A stretch of 8,843 bases of DNA from Candidatus Methanophagales archaeon ANME-1-THS (GCA_004212135.1 RXIE01000122.1:1-8843), one strand, 5' to 3'; counted from the first letter of the stretch, positions 1-7,305 are shown. The notes: generated by a model not told the origin, from the letters alone. Translations and numbers: made by a program.

Positions 1-705
1 TGTTGCACCATCCGCGGAAGTTGCATGCAGTTCAGTCTTCACGGGGATATAATCCTCGGCTGAGATCCACGTGCGCAGTTGTGCACGCTCGGCAAACCGA
101 ACGGTGGGATACGAAAACTCGTAGGAGACGAGATGTGAGTCGATGATCTTACCGCCTACCTCTACGGATTCTCTGCCTTCATAGGTTGCATTTTCTGCTC
201 GATCAAAGAGCAGCGCGAGATGCAGTGAGTCCGCAATGGGGATATAGCTATATCTCAGCAGAGAGGTCTGGGGCGTGAAGGTGGTTACATACTCATTCAG
301 AACCAGCGGCGAATACACGTAAAATGCACCCGAGGTGTCAATAATCCATGCATCTCTGAGCGAGGCGCGCAATCGCTCGTAGGCGTCGTATCGATCAGGG
401 TCAGAAGAGGTGTACTCAAAGTGTTCAAAGGTGAGCTTCATCTTCTTGCCTTCGTCCTGAGTGCGAAGCAGGTCAAGATGGAGCCAATACTTCGATTGGT
501 CAGTAAAAGATTGCGTTTCGAGTGAGGAGAAGAAATATGCCTCGGCTTGAAGACTCTCGAGATTTTCCGCCGCCGCTTTGGATGCTGTCAGAATTTCTGA
601 TGCGCGCGATGCCCCGGCGGAATAGCGCTGGATCAGAAACCCGGTCACGAGCACGGCTGCGAGCGCAGCAATCATCACGATGGCCAGTAATTTTTTATTC
701 ATCAT
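1..705 (-). CDS. membrane-anchored LolA-like exported protein (partial, 3' end outside window)
   Basis: The reading frame is open from ATG at 705 to the left edge (235 residues, no stop), so the C-terminus is missing. It begins MMNKKLLAIVMIAALAAVLV, a hydrophobic segment at residues 5-24 that acts as a signal peptide or membrane anchor. No lipobox cysteine follows, so it is not an obvious lipoprotein. The rest is beta-rich and soluble. Residues near 180-228 (EGRESVEVGGKIID, then LRTWISAEDYIPVKTEL) resemble the strand-turn pattern of LolA/LppX-type outer-membrane lipoprotein-sorting proteins, where a 'W-I-D/S...P-V/L-K' strand is typical. Archaeal members of this fold are extracytoplasmic with unknown ligands. 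Two ATGs are adjacent (705 and 702), and no clear Shine-Dalgarno lies upstream. The gene diverges from the secreted modular protein at 845, and a TATA-like box at 755-761 suits it. The frame, anchor and export are clear; the LolA-like assignment is a family-level inference. Confidence 0.75.
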   Translation of the reverse strand, partial: MMNKKLLAIVMIAALAAVLVTGFLIQRYSAGASRASEILTASKAAAENLESLQAEAYFFSSLETQSFTDQSKYWLHLDLLRTQDEGKKMKLTFEHFEYTSSDPDRYDAYERLRASLRDAWIIDTSGAFYVYSPLVLNEYVTTFTPQTSLLRYSYIPIADSLHLALLFDRAENATYEGRESVEVGGKIIDSHLVSYEFSYPTVRFAERAQLRTWISAEDYIPVKTELHATSADGAT

Positions 706-754
706 ACAGTAGATTCCAAGATGTTTTATAAAAGGTTTTCGAAGATATCAAAAA

Positions 755-761
755 TTTTATA
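755..761 (-). promoter_or_regulatory. TATA-like box for the LolA-like gene
   Basis: On the minus strand this reads TATAAAA, about 50 nt before the ATG at 705. Archaeal transcription starts about 25 nt downstream of the box, which would give a leader of about 25-30 nt. It sits in the 139-nt divergent spacer 706-844. A second AT-rich run at 724-733 is too close to the start codon to serve. Confidence 0.45.
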
Positions 762-797
762 CATCAGTTTGAAATTGCGATTAAAGTATCCTCAACT

Positions 798-838
798 CTT
801 ATATAGGCGCCTCCGTGTATGGTATGCGTAGGAGGTGA
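798..838 (+). promoter_or_regulatory. TATA-like box and Shine-Dalgarno for the secreted modular protein
   Basis: The TATA-like CTTATATA is at 798-805, and a strong ribosome site GGAGGTGAT is at 831-838, 6 nt before the ATG at 845. The box-to-start distance predicts a transcription start near 825-830, giving a short leader that just contains the ribosome site. This is the normal archaeal arrangement and supports 845 as the true start. Confidence 0.6.
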
Positions 839-844
839 TACTAC

Positions 845-2401
845 ATGAAAAAAAGAGAAGCTTTGGTGTTCAGTCTGGTAGTTATTTGTATTGCCAGTGC
901 AGCGTCTATACCTGCGGTTTCAGCTATCGATACTGACAGTGACGGTGATGGAATACCAGACTTCATAGAGGCTATCCTCGGAACCAATCCTGATCTATGG
1001 ACCAACACAGATGGAACAGTTTATACTGAGGTCTCGGTAATCCCGGGAACGGTCAATCTTAATGATGCAACGAAGATTAAACTCACGGTGGTGAGTAACA
1101 ATACCGTCGTGTATTTAATCAAGCATGTACTGCCGGCTAATGTAGCGTACGTCGATGGAAGCGCCTCAATCACACCGGTTATTAACGGTAATACGCTGGA
1201 ATGGGGTTCAGACAACCTGACACCGGTCTCGCCGTGGGTCATTTTATTTGAGGTTAAGTCTTTGAACCCTGGAGAACACCCGGTGAATGTGGTGCCTGAT
1301 TCGAGGGCAACCTATGGTATTTGGAGTGGGAAAGTGACAGGTGGTGGGTGTTGGATTCAAAGTCCGGGAGATCCAGCGAAGAAAGCGAATTTCGGGTTCG
1401 TGGCGAAGCAAGAAGAATTTGAAGATCCTTCAGGCAATCTCCAGTATATCGACCATGACACGGGCATGAAACTGCACAGCGATTCGATCGATTCTATCAG
1501 TGCGTCAGGAACTACGGCTACCTTCACAGGTACGGCTACGATCGATGGCACAAGCGGATACAACTTTACTGTCTATGTTGAGGACAATGGAGAGCCTGGA
1601 GATAACGATTACTTTAAAATAGAGATTCCCGAGCATGGCAATTACGTAGCAGAAGGTCAGCTTCAAGGCGGTAATATCCAGATCCACGGATCAACAACCT
1701 TTGCAGCATTTGATGTTGCATTCCCCCAGGCGTTCGTAGAAGTGAATGCACCGGTCGAGGGAAACTTACCACCCGTGGCGCGCTTCACGGTGAGCGACGA
1801 AACCCCCACGACAAATGAGCGAGTAACCTTTGACGCTTCCAAAAGCTATGACCCGGATGGTTCCATCGCGGCTTATAAGTGGGATTTTAATGGCGATGGC
1901 GTCTGGGAGTGCGATGGTGATGCTGCAGTGATAACCCACAGTTATACGACGAACGGCACGTACAGCGTAACACTCCAGGTTGTGGACGATCGTGGCGCAA
2001 CTGCCTGGCGAACCAAAGAGATAACGGTCAGTGATGGAACGGGAGAACCAATCAGTGGCAATGTAACATGGAGCGGTAAACACTCGTTCGGAGGACTTGA
2101 TGAGCGAGTGTTCATCGGCGAGGATCGATCGATCAGTGCAACTGCCTACGAAATCACCAACACGCTCGCTATACCAGTCAATGTTACGGTGGAACTGCGT
2201 GTGGATGGCGAACGCCTGCATTGGATCAGTGAATCGATCGGAGCGAATGAACAAAAGGATATCACGGTTTCAGGTACGTGGGTTCCGACATCAAGTGGCG
2301 TGCATCAGGTCTCGCTGCACGTGTATGATGGCGAGTACTGGGTGGGACCAACCAATGACCCGATGGCAAAGGTACTGGTGTGCATAGAGAAAGTAAAGTA
2401 G
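845..2401 (+). CDS. secreted modular surface protein with PKD and post-COAP-1-like domains
   Basis: This is a 518-aa exported protein. Residues 1-27 form a Sec signal peptide with likely cleavage after AVSA. Residues 29-49 (DTDSDGDGIPDFIEAILGTNP) are a thrombospondin-3/EF-hand-like calcium motif. Residues about 55-158 look like a DUF11-type beta domain. Residues about 161-290, from GKVTGGGCWI through ANFGFVAK, YIDHDTGMKLHS and DNGEPGDNDYF to GGNIQIH, match the pattern I know as the post-COAP-1 domain of exported proteins. Residues about 308-396 are a PKD domain (PPVARFTVS, then SYDPDGSIAAYKWDFNGDG, HSYTTNGTY, VDDRG). Residues about 402-514 form a C-terminal CARDB-like beta domain. No C-terminal membrane segment or sorting motif is visible, so attachment to the cell is uncertain. 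Several NxT/S sequons would allow archaeal N-glycosylation. It is probably an adhesive or S-layer-associated structural protein. It has its own promoter and is followed by a T-rich terminator. Domain calls are by eye: PKD is firm, post-COAP-1 likely, the flanking beta domains tentative. Confidence 0.88.
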   Translation: MKKREALVFSLVVICIASAASIPAVSAIDTDSDGDGIPDFIEAILGTNPDLWTNTDGTVYTEVSVIPGTVNLNDATKIKLTVVSNNTVVYLIKHVLPANVAYVDGSASITPVINGNTLEWGSDNLTPVSPWVILFEVKSLNPGEHPVNVVPDSRATYGIWSGKVTGGGCWIQSPGDPAKKANFGFVAKQEEFEDPSGNLQYIDHDTGMKLHSDSIDSISASGTTATFTGTATIDGTSGYNFTVYVEDNGEPGDNDYFKIEIPEHGNYVAEGQLQGGNIQIHGSTTFAAFDVAFPQAFVEVNAPVEGNLPPVARFTVSDETPTTNERVTFDASKSYDPDGSIAAYKWDFNGDGVWECDGDAAVITHSYTTNGTYSVTLQVVDDRGATAWRTKEITVSDGTGEPISGNVTWSGKHSFGGLDERVFIGEDRSISATAYEITNTLAIPVNVTVELRVDGERLHWISESIGANEQKDITVSGTWVPTSSGVHQVSLHVYDGEYWVGPTNDPMAKVLVCIEKVK

Positions 2402-2420
2402 CACGCACACACAATCCCCA

Positions 2421-2440
2421 CCCCCTTTTTCATTTTTTAA
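2421..2440 (+). terminator. T-rich archaeal terminator after the secreted protein gene
   Basis: Twenty nt past the stop codon, a C-rich stretch leads into two T runs (2426-2430 and 2433-2438) with no strong hairpin. Archaeal termination depends mainly on such U tracts, so this likely separates the secreted protein from the pilin-like operon. The TTTTTAA stretch at 2434-2440 could also serve as a weak TATA element for the gene at 2481. Confidence 0.45.
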
Positions 2441-2480
2441 TGGGAGAACGGACTGAAGACGTAAAGAGTGAAGGACCAGC

Positions 2481-2858
2481 ATGAGTAACCAGAAGGGGCA
2501 ATGGATCATCCTGTCAGGGCTTATCCTCGCATTAGGACTCGTCAGCCTGGTCATTCTGCTCAATCAAGTGACGTCCGCGGGCTACAAAGTCTCAGTTGCC
2601 GAAACTGACTTTGCAAGCAGAGAGATTACCGAGATCTACGAGGAGACCGTGAGGACATCAAAACTCGTCCACGCACAAGGGTGGGACGATGCCAGTATGA
2701 GCTATTTCGGCGATAATATGTCAAAAATCTACGCCGCTCACAGCATATTCCTCGAGATAAACGTTACGAATCAATCCTCTAACATAGCGAACCTTAACAT
2801 GCACTATTACGACGGGAAGGTGAACTTCTCGCTTTGTAATAGGAAGATACCTCTGTAG
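2481..2858 (+). CDS. small pilin-like membrane-anchored protein, first gene of the cluster
   Basis: This is a 125-aa protein with the start MSNQKGQWIILSG. A KG dipeptide (residues 5-6) is followed directly by a hydrophobic helix at about 8-30 and then a soluble domain with NxT/S sequons. This layout resembles archaeal type IV pilin-like proteins, where the class III signal peptide is cut just before the hydrophobic helix. However, the residue after the cut would be Q rather than the usual V/A-S-x-V/L-I-G, so processing is uncertain. I do not recognise a named family. Haloarchaea carry clusters of small DUF pilin-like proteins with similar N-termini, and this could be a distant relative. It is the first of three such genes in a row (gap of 16 nt to the next), all followed by a zinc-ribbon gene. 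The ribosome site is weak (GAGTGAAGGA, about 5 nt before the ATG). Confidence 0.75.
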   Translation: MSNQKGQWIILSGLILALGLVSLVILLNQVTSAGYKVSVAETDFASREITEIYEETVRTSKLVHAQGWDDASMSYFGDNMSKIYAAHSIFLEINVTNQSSNIANLNMHYYDGKVNFSLCNRKIPL

Positions 2859-2874
2859 CTATAATCACGATGAG

Positions 2875-3312
2875 ATGAGAGCACAAAGGAGTACTGGGAG
2901 TAAAGGAACGGCCGTGCCGCTGGCATTCGTGATCTTTGCAGCGACCGCCCTGGTCTTCTTCGCGTCACTGCAACTGTATCAAACGGCATTTAAAGCCTTC
3001 CCGGCCTCAGTCACGACCCAGCAGCAGTTCGATGATCTGGGGAATGCGCTCAGTACTGTACTTACCGGCGCGATCCTCAGCCTACCGCACGGCGGCACGA
3101 TCGAATTTAAGGAGACGCTGCCGCAAAAAATCGCCGAGCAGGACTATAAAATGGATATTGATACCCATTCAGACCAGATACGACTGTATTCGTTCAAAGG
3201 CTATTATTACAACTACACGCTCAGTGGCATGAGTGCCGAGGTGAACGCTACAGTTAATACTACGACTGCCTCGGGTGGGATGTCAGAAGTAAAGATACTG
3301 TTGAGGAGGTAA
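2875..3312 (+). CDS. small pilin-like membrane-anchored protein, second gene of the cluster
   Basis: This is a 145-aa protein beginning MRAQRSTGSKGTAVPLAF: a short basic leader, KG at residues 10-11, and a hydrophobic helix at about 13-33. The following domain is extracytoplasmic and beta-prone, with tyrosine-rich (GYYYNYT) and Asn/Thr-rich parts (NATVNTTT). The layout matches its neighbours and is pilin-like or pseudopilin-like, with no named family recognised. It starts 16 nt after the previous stop. No good Shine-Dalgarno is present, and the nearest upstream ATG (2870) is out of frame and immediately stops, so translation probably depends on coupling to the gene before it. The end of the gene (GAGGAGGT) doubles as the ribosome site for the next one, which ties the genes into one transcript. 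Confidence 0.72.
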   Translation: MRAQRSTGSKGTAVPLAFVIFAATALVFFASLQLYQTAFKAFPASVTTQQQFDDLGNALSTVLTGAILSLPHGGTIEFKETLPQKIAEQDYKMDIDTHSDQIRLYSFKGYYYNYTLSGMSAEVNATVNTTTASGGMSEVKILLRR

Positions 3313-3318
3313 TGGGAG

Positions 3319-4089
3319 ATGAGAGACAGAGGTAAAAGGAATAACAAAGGCGTTTCAGAAGTGATTGGTTATCTGCTCATGTTCGCGGTCGTGGTTACCA
3401 TCGTGAGTGTGATTTATGTATCCGGAATGCCGGTGATCGACCAAACGAAGGACAGTTCAGCGATTACAAGCATGGAAACGGTTTTTTTAACCTTGCAGGG
3501 CAATATGAAGAAAGTTGCAGTCGGCCAGTCGCCGGTGCGAACGATGCACGTGAATCTGGTAAAAGGGACGATGAGCGGACAGGAGAATGCCGGCAATATC
3601 ACGATCGATAAGGATGGCGCTCCTGTTACAATTCCTTTTGGCAATATTGAATACACGCTCGGCACCCAGAAGATAATTTACGAGAATGGCGCGATCATCG
3701 AGCACAGCCCGGGCGGTAATATCATCATCTCCGAGCCGCTGATATTTTTCACGAATTATAGCAGTGATAATGCAGACGTCTTTATTTCGGTCATCAATGC
3801 ATCAGGAACGCTCTCGATAAGTGGTGTGCTCGGTCAGATCCAGATGGGTCCTTATAACGTGACCCGGGACACCCGTGTTGATTATTCCGCAGATCCTGCA
3901 AGCTCAGTGACGATCACCGTCAACACTCGATACGCCCATGCCTGGTCCTTATTCCTGAACAACTCCTATACGGAGACGTTCGGTGGCGTTCCCATTGGGG
4001 GATTTGATGACGCAAATAACCTCTGCTGGTTAACGATATCCAGGAACTGTAACCTCACCCTCATCTCGCATAACGTCACGGTCTCTTAA
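3319..4089 (+). CDS. archaeal type IV pilin-like protein (KG-VSEVIG signal)
   Basis: This is a 256-aa protein. The N-terminus MRDRGKRNNKGVSEVIGYLL has the archaeal prepilin pattern: a basic leader ending in KG at residues 10-11, then VSEVIG leading into a hydrophobic helix (about 12-35). In this family the prepilin peptidase cuts after the glycine, and the helix then anchors the subunit or packs into a filament. The remaining 220 residues are beta-rich with many Asn-x-Thr/Ser sequons, longer than a typical 120-150-aa major pilin. It may be a minor pilin, a tip subunit, or a relative of the haloarchaeal pilin-like families (DUF7289-type). The ribosome site GAGGAGGT at 3303-3310 lies inside the end of the upstream gene, 8 nt before the ATG, and supports this start and co-transcription. 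Confidence 0.82.
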   Translation: MRDRGKRNNKGVSEVIGYLLMFAVVVTIVSVIYVSGMPVIDQTKDSSAITSMETVFLTLQGNMKKVAVGQSPVRTMHVNLVKGTMSGQENAGNITIDKDGAPVTIPFGNIEYTLGTQKIIYENGAIIEHSPGGNIIISEPLIFFTNYSSDNADVFISVINASGTLSISGVLGQIQMGPYNVTRDTRVDYSADPASSVTITVNTRYAHAWSLFLNNSYTETFGGVPIGGFDDANNLCWLTISRNCNLTLISHNVTVS

Positions 4090-4116
4090 ACACGCAGAAG
4101 GAGGTGAAGAAAGAGA

Positions 4117-4257
4117 ATGACTGAAGAGATAGAACTGGATGAACAGAACAAAGTATATTTCAGTTGCAAGACGTGTGGTTATCTCTTTGAGGAAGACCCC
4201 GAGTTGATGCCCATTCGGTGTCCGCAGTGCGACAGTGAAGATACCGAGCGGATGTAA
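4117..4257 (+). CDS. 46-residue zinc-ribbon protein
   Basis: This short cytoplasmic protein reads MTEEIELDEQNKVYFSCKTC and then continues with a CPQC pair. The four metal ligands are C17, C20, C35 and C38, an ordinary CxxC-14-CxxC zinc ribbon. A near-perfect ribosome site GGAGGTGA at 4100-4107, 9 nt before the ATG, makes the gene convincing despite its size. It follows the pilin-like gene by 27 nt and closes that operon. It lacks the basic C-terminal tail of RNA polymerase subunit P (RpoP), so I do not call it that. It may be a small regulator or an accessory factor. Many archaeal operons carry such ribbons, and their role is usually unknown. Confidence 0.78.
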   Translation: MTEEIELDEQNKVYFSCKTCGYLFEEDPELMPIRCPQCDSEDTERM

Positions 4258-4543
4258 GGGATTAAAAATTCCAAACTCCAAATCCCATCTGCTATTTCAT
4301 ACTTGTAACTCTTTCCATTCTTATACTAGTGTTACTCTTATCGCATCGATCCATTTCTTTCTGCTCTCTGCTTTCATTCTGCGCTGCCATTTCGAAAAAT
4401 AGTGCTGTCTTTACCTGGAGTTTTCTTCAGAGCCTCTTATAAACTCTTTTTCTAAAATCAACTTTTACAACATTTCCAGTTGAAAGCTCATAAATTCAGA
4501 TTTCTCTTCGCTTCATCTACATTAACTGTTTCAAGCTCACCTT
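4258..4543. other. gene-poor spacer with decayed sequence left of the IS3 element
   Basis: No intact gene was found in these 286 nt. The top strand is T-rich (so A-rich on the minus strand). Two items can be recognised on the minus strand. At 4329-4362 lies a copy of the repeat also found at 7480-7509 and in part near 8258-8280, with a 4-nt ATCG duplication. At 4488-4541 lies a short open stretch (GELETVNVDEAKRNLNL then stop), which could be the C-terminal end of the coiled-coil frame cut by the IS3 element. Nothing else is supported. Confidence 0.5.
4329..4362 (-). repeat. dispersed repeat, copy 1 (left of the IS3 element)
   Basis: On the minus strand this carries AGAAAGAAATGGAT, then a CGAT insertion, then GCGATAA. 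Aligned to the copy at 7480-7509 it matches 28 of 30 positions apart from the 4-nt insertion, which looks like a tandem ATCG duplication. Copies 1 and 2 have the same orientation and flank the whole nested transposon. Confidence 0.65.
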
Positions 4544-4578
4544 TGGGGTGCACCCCTAAAAGTAGACAGTGAGTTAAG
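4544..4578 (+). repeat. left terminal inverted repeat of the IS3 element
   Basis: It begins TGGGGTGCACCCCT and ends AGTTAAG. It pairs with the reverse complement of 7306-7340, which begins TGGGGTGAACCCCT and ends AGTTAAG. The first 13 nt also contain a short palindrome (GGGGTGCACCCC). Confidence 0.85.
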
Positions 4579-4598
4579 AAATAAAGAGGGGGTGCAAC

Positions 4599-4916
4599 AT
4601 GAAAACAAGGCGACACTACACACGGGAGTTTAAGATCGCGATAGTTCGAGACATCGAGACGGGAAAATCACTCGCGCAGGTGTCACGGGAGAACGGGATT
4701 CATCCATCCCTCATAGTGAAGTGGAAAAACGATTATTTTGAGAACCCGGAGAAAGCATTCAGCGGCAACGGACGGTTATACAAAGATCAGGCCAGAATGG
4801 CAGAACTTGAACGTCTGGTCGGACGGTTGTACGCGGAGAATGAGTTTTTAGAAAAAGCCTTGGGAACCTTGGAAAACCGGATCCAGGAAGAGCGAAAAAG
4901 GGGGCTGTGGGAGTGA
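4599..4916 (+). CDS. IS3-family transposase OrfA (helix-turn-helix subunit)
   Basis: This is a 105-aa protein. Residues about 6-50 form the helix-turn-helix that recognises the element ends (YTREFKIAIVRDIETGKSLA, then SRENGIHPSLIVKWK). Residues about 67-95 form a heptad-like coiled coil (MAELERLVGRLYAENEFLEKAL) used for multimerisation with OrfB or OrfAB. The length is normal for the family. A ribosome site GAGGGGGTG at 4586-4594 precedes the ATG. The stop TGA overlaps a GTG in the next frame (GTGA at 4913-4916), the likely start of orfB. An A5G run at 4895-4900 could support slippage to make OrfAB, but the second codon does not re-pair well in the -1 frame. OrfA is intact, but without a working OrfB it can only bind DNA, possibly as an inhibitor. 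Confidence 0.92.
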   Translation: MKTRRHYTREFKIAIVRDIETGKSLAQVSRENGIHPSLIVKWKNDYFENPEKAFSGNGRLYKDQARMAELERLVGRLYAENEFLEKALGTLENRIQEERKRGLWE

Positions 4917-5171
4917 AGTATATGGTCATCAAAGAGTGTCGTGAGTCTGGAAGTTAAATATCTGTAGATCGTGCCACCCAATTACTGGACGTCAGTAGAT
5001 GCGGGTTCTATAAATGGCAGAGGCAGTCGAATGACGAACCGGTAAAGAGTGAGGATAGAGAGGTTAGAAATGAGATCCATAAGGTCGCCGTGGAGTTTCC
5101 GGCATACGGATACAGACGGATAACAGTAGAACTCAGGAACCGTGGCTATACGGTGAACCACAAACGGTACA

Positions 5172-5198
5172 TGCTCAATAAAAGGTGGACTTTAGAGA
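5172..5198 (+). repeat. inverted repeat at the transposase 3' end of the IS66-family element
   Basis: It starts TGCTCAATA and contains GTGGACTTTA. It contains the complement of the transposase stop codon (TCA at 5175-5177), so the coding region ends within the element terminus. Confidence 0.6.
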
Positions 5199-6617
5199 CG
5201 CATTTCGGGAAATAAGATGTGCCAATCTTGTCATTGCGCGTTTTCCTGAGAATATATCTTTGATATAATCAAAGAAACCGACACCTAGCTTTCTACAAGT
5301 ATCCAGTACGGACATTATGTTCTCCCATGCTGCTTTTCCATCTTCACTTCTCGTTCCGTTACTAATTTTACGTTTGACCACGGGTTCACGGAGTGCTAAC
5401 TCTGCCGGATTGTTATGGGGCGGTATCTCAGGGAACCTCAGCACGAGCAGAAGTTCCTCCTTCTTCTCTTTAGTAAGGGCTATCCTTTTATCCAGTTCCT
5501 CATAACCAGTCTTTGTCGAAAATAGCTCATCAAATTCATTCTTCAGTTTTTCCTTCTCCTCCTCATCGGGATTCTCACGGTATTTAGTTAGCCTATCGTA
5601 AAATGCCCATACACGTGCAAGGAACTCCCGGAGTTGGATGTGATGGTAATCGATGAGCGGATTTAGTTTCCTGTAGTGCCTTATCTCATGTATCCAGCAT
5701 AAAGCATGATGAACAGCTATGCCTAGATACTGCCTGGCATCGTCAGAGATCATGATCTTATCCGTCTTTTCGTCCTTCTTCAATCCAAGAAAGCTCCTGA
5801 TTGTGTCTCTGTCCTTTTTGGGTGTGATGAAGAAAGCGGAAAAGAGTGCATTACAGATCACGTGGATATGGTGATTTTCTCCCTTATGCTTCAAGCCCGT
5901 GTCATCAGTATGAAAGTAATTTGAGGACTCCAAACCAGCCTTTAAGATCTTCTCGTGCTCCTTTTTCAGCTCCTCTTTCTTCTCCTGCGTCAGGATATTG
6001 GAAATTTCGCCTTCTGAAATGATAATCCCACTCTCCTCCAATATCTTCTTTATCTTGTTCTCAGTAACCCTGCAAGCATAATAAAGGTACACAATGAAGG
6101 CCTTCAGCTCATCCTTGAACTCACCATGCACATCCTCCGGCAGTTCCGCTTCATACAATTTGTCTTCACCTGGCGAATAAAAACGCTCCAGTTTATATTC
6201 CACGTTATCCGTGGTGAATTTGATATTCTGAACTAGCACGCTCCGGTAACCTTTATGCTCGGCATCAGGCGGGAGGATTTTCCTGTCTACCCGTCTGTAC
6301 TCTGTTCTATCTATCTTAATTCTGGGCTTCTTTGCACTTTTGCTCCATTTTTTCCTCTTCTCCGTGCTTGGGCTTGAGAAGTCTTTACCTTCTTTTCGAG
6401 CGTTTGGTGAGGAGTTTGGCTTTCCTTTCTCGCCCTTCAGTCTGTTTATTTCATCTTTCAATGATTGAATTTCATTTTGCAGCTCTTCTATGAGCTGCGC
6501 TTGTGATTCTATGATATTGAGAAGATTGAGAATGAGGGTTTTGACTGTTTCCTTGTCACTGAAATCTATGCCTTCAGGATCCAAAGTTAGTATCTCTTCG
6601 GATATAGTAGGTGCCAT
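5175..6617 (-). CDS. IS66-family transposase (DDE type)
   Basis: This is a 480-aa protein. Residues about 34-62 form a leucine-rich coiled coil. Residues about 62-104 are a basic Ser/Pro/Lys linker (KPNSSPNARKEGKDF), the usual IS66 N-terminal region. The catalytic core follows: TDDTG at 237-241 (first Asp), SDDA at 291-294 (second Asp), CWIHEIRHY at 307-315 (the conserved CWxHxRR position) and NNPAELALR at 402-410 (Glu 406). These are the hallmarks of DDE_Tnp_IS66, followed by the RKISNGTRSEDG C-terminal motif. The frame is uninterrupted and of usual length, so the protein is probably functional. The ATG at 6617 lies about 45 nt inside the right inverted repeat. The last codons run into the left repeat. 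Codon use is more AT-rich than the neighbours, in keeping with a recent arrival. Confidence 0.92.
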   Translation of the reverse strand: MAPTISEEILTLDPEGIDFSDKETVKTLILNLLNIIESQAQLIEELQNEIQSLKDEINRLKGEKGKPNSSPNARKEGKDFSSPSTEKRKKWSKSAKKPRIKIDRTEYRRVDRKILPPDAEHKGYRSVLVQNIKFTTDNVEYKLERFYSPGEDKLYEAELPEDVHGEFKDELKAFIVYLYYACRVTENKIKKILEESGIIISEGEISNILTQEKKEELKKEHEKILKAGLESSNYFHTDDTGLKHKGENHHIHVICNALFSAFFITPKKDRDTIRSFLGLKKDEKTDKIMISDDARQYLGIAVHHALCWIHEIRHYRKLNPLIDYHHIQLREFLARVWAFYDRLTKYRENPDEEEKEKLKNEFDELFSTKTGYEELDKRIALTKEKKEELLLVLRFPEIPPHNNPAELALREPVVKRKISNGTRSEDGKAAWENIMSVLDTCRKLGVGFFDYIKDIFSGKRAMTRLAHLISRNASLKSTFY

Positions 6618-6663
6618 ATACTGTGCATCTGAACAAACCCCTTAATAAAACTTTCGACTAAAA

Positions 6664-6690
6664 TTTTTAAAGACCACTGGATATTGAGCA
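6664..6690 (-). repeat. inverted repeat at the transposase 5' end of the IS66-family element
   Basis: The reverse complement begins TGCTCAATATCC and contains GTGGTCTTTA, pairing with 5172-5198. It lies upstream of the transposase start and probably overlaps its promoter. Confidence 0.6.
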
Positions 6691-7305
6691 ATTACCGAGA
6701 AGACAATCTTCTGTGCGTGCGGAAGAGGTTCAAGCCAAAAACCACCGGTTCCAATCACAACCTCAGAAAATATCCCAACCTGATAAAAGACATGGAAATA
6801 ACCCGACTGAATCAGGTCTGGGCTTCCGATATTACTTACATACAACTGCCCAGAGAATTCGCCTATCTGGCAGTCGTCCTCGACCTCTTCAGCAGGAGAT
6901 GTATCGGATGGAATCTGGCTATGAGTCTGTACACCGAGCTGGCATTGAGCGCCCTGACCATGGCTATTGAAAATCGTTGGCATGAAACCATGCAGGGACT
7001 GATTCACCATTCAGACCAGGGTGTTCAATATGCTTCGAAAGAGTACATCGAATATCTCGATGCTCATGGAATTCATATCAGCATGGCAGCTCAGGGCAAC
7101 CCATACGATAATGCATTCGTGGAGAGCTTCATCCGGACGCTCAAGTATGAGGAAGTCTATCTCAATGACTATGAGACCTTCTCAGACGCCTCAGAAAATA
7201 TCTCCAGCTTCATCGAGGACGCATATAACAAAAAGAGGCTGCATTCATCCCTGGGGTACCGCTCACCCATCGACTTCGAAAAGGAGGTGTCTTTAAATAG
7301 CGTTG

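Larger units (their letters stand above)
5172..6690 (-). mobile_element. IS66-family insertion sequence, single-transposase type
   Basis: This element of about 1.5 kb lies inside orfB of the IS3 element, in the opposite orientation. The proposed ends are inverted repeats at 5172-5198 and 6664-6690, sharing TGCTCAATA, then GTGG-x-CTTTA at the same offset (about 20 of 27 identical). It encodes only the DDE transposase and lacks the small TnpA/TnpB proteins of classical IS66, like the ISBst12-type subgroup. The exact boundary is uncertain by a few bases: a shorter reading with CAAT as a duplicated target on both sides is also possible. Confidence 0.8.

Noticed and set aside
522..731. A plus-strand 69-codon open frame opposite the LolA-like gene
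   Set aside because: It is the antisense shadow of a minus-strand gene with a clear signal anchor; it is rich in Arg/Ser and has no ribosome site.
1766..2254. A 162-codon open frame on the minus strand within the secreted-protein gene
   Set aside because: It lies fully antisense to the PKD and C-terminal domains, has no ribosome site or recognisable domain, and its composition mirrors the plus-strand codons.
4895..4901. AAAAAGG as a programmed -1 frameshift site for OrfAB
   Set aside because: The run is short, and the second codon (AGG to AAG) re-pairs poorly. The GTGA start/stop overlap at 4913-4916 explains orfB expression as well, and orfB is dead anyway.
6642..7010. A minus-strand 122-codon frame across the inner element end and orfB
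   Set aside because: It spans the transposon junction and is antisense to the conserved DDE core of IS3 OrfB, so it cannot be an ancestral gene.
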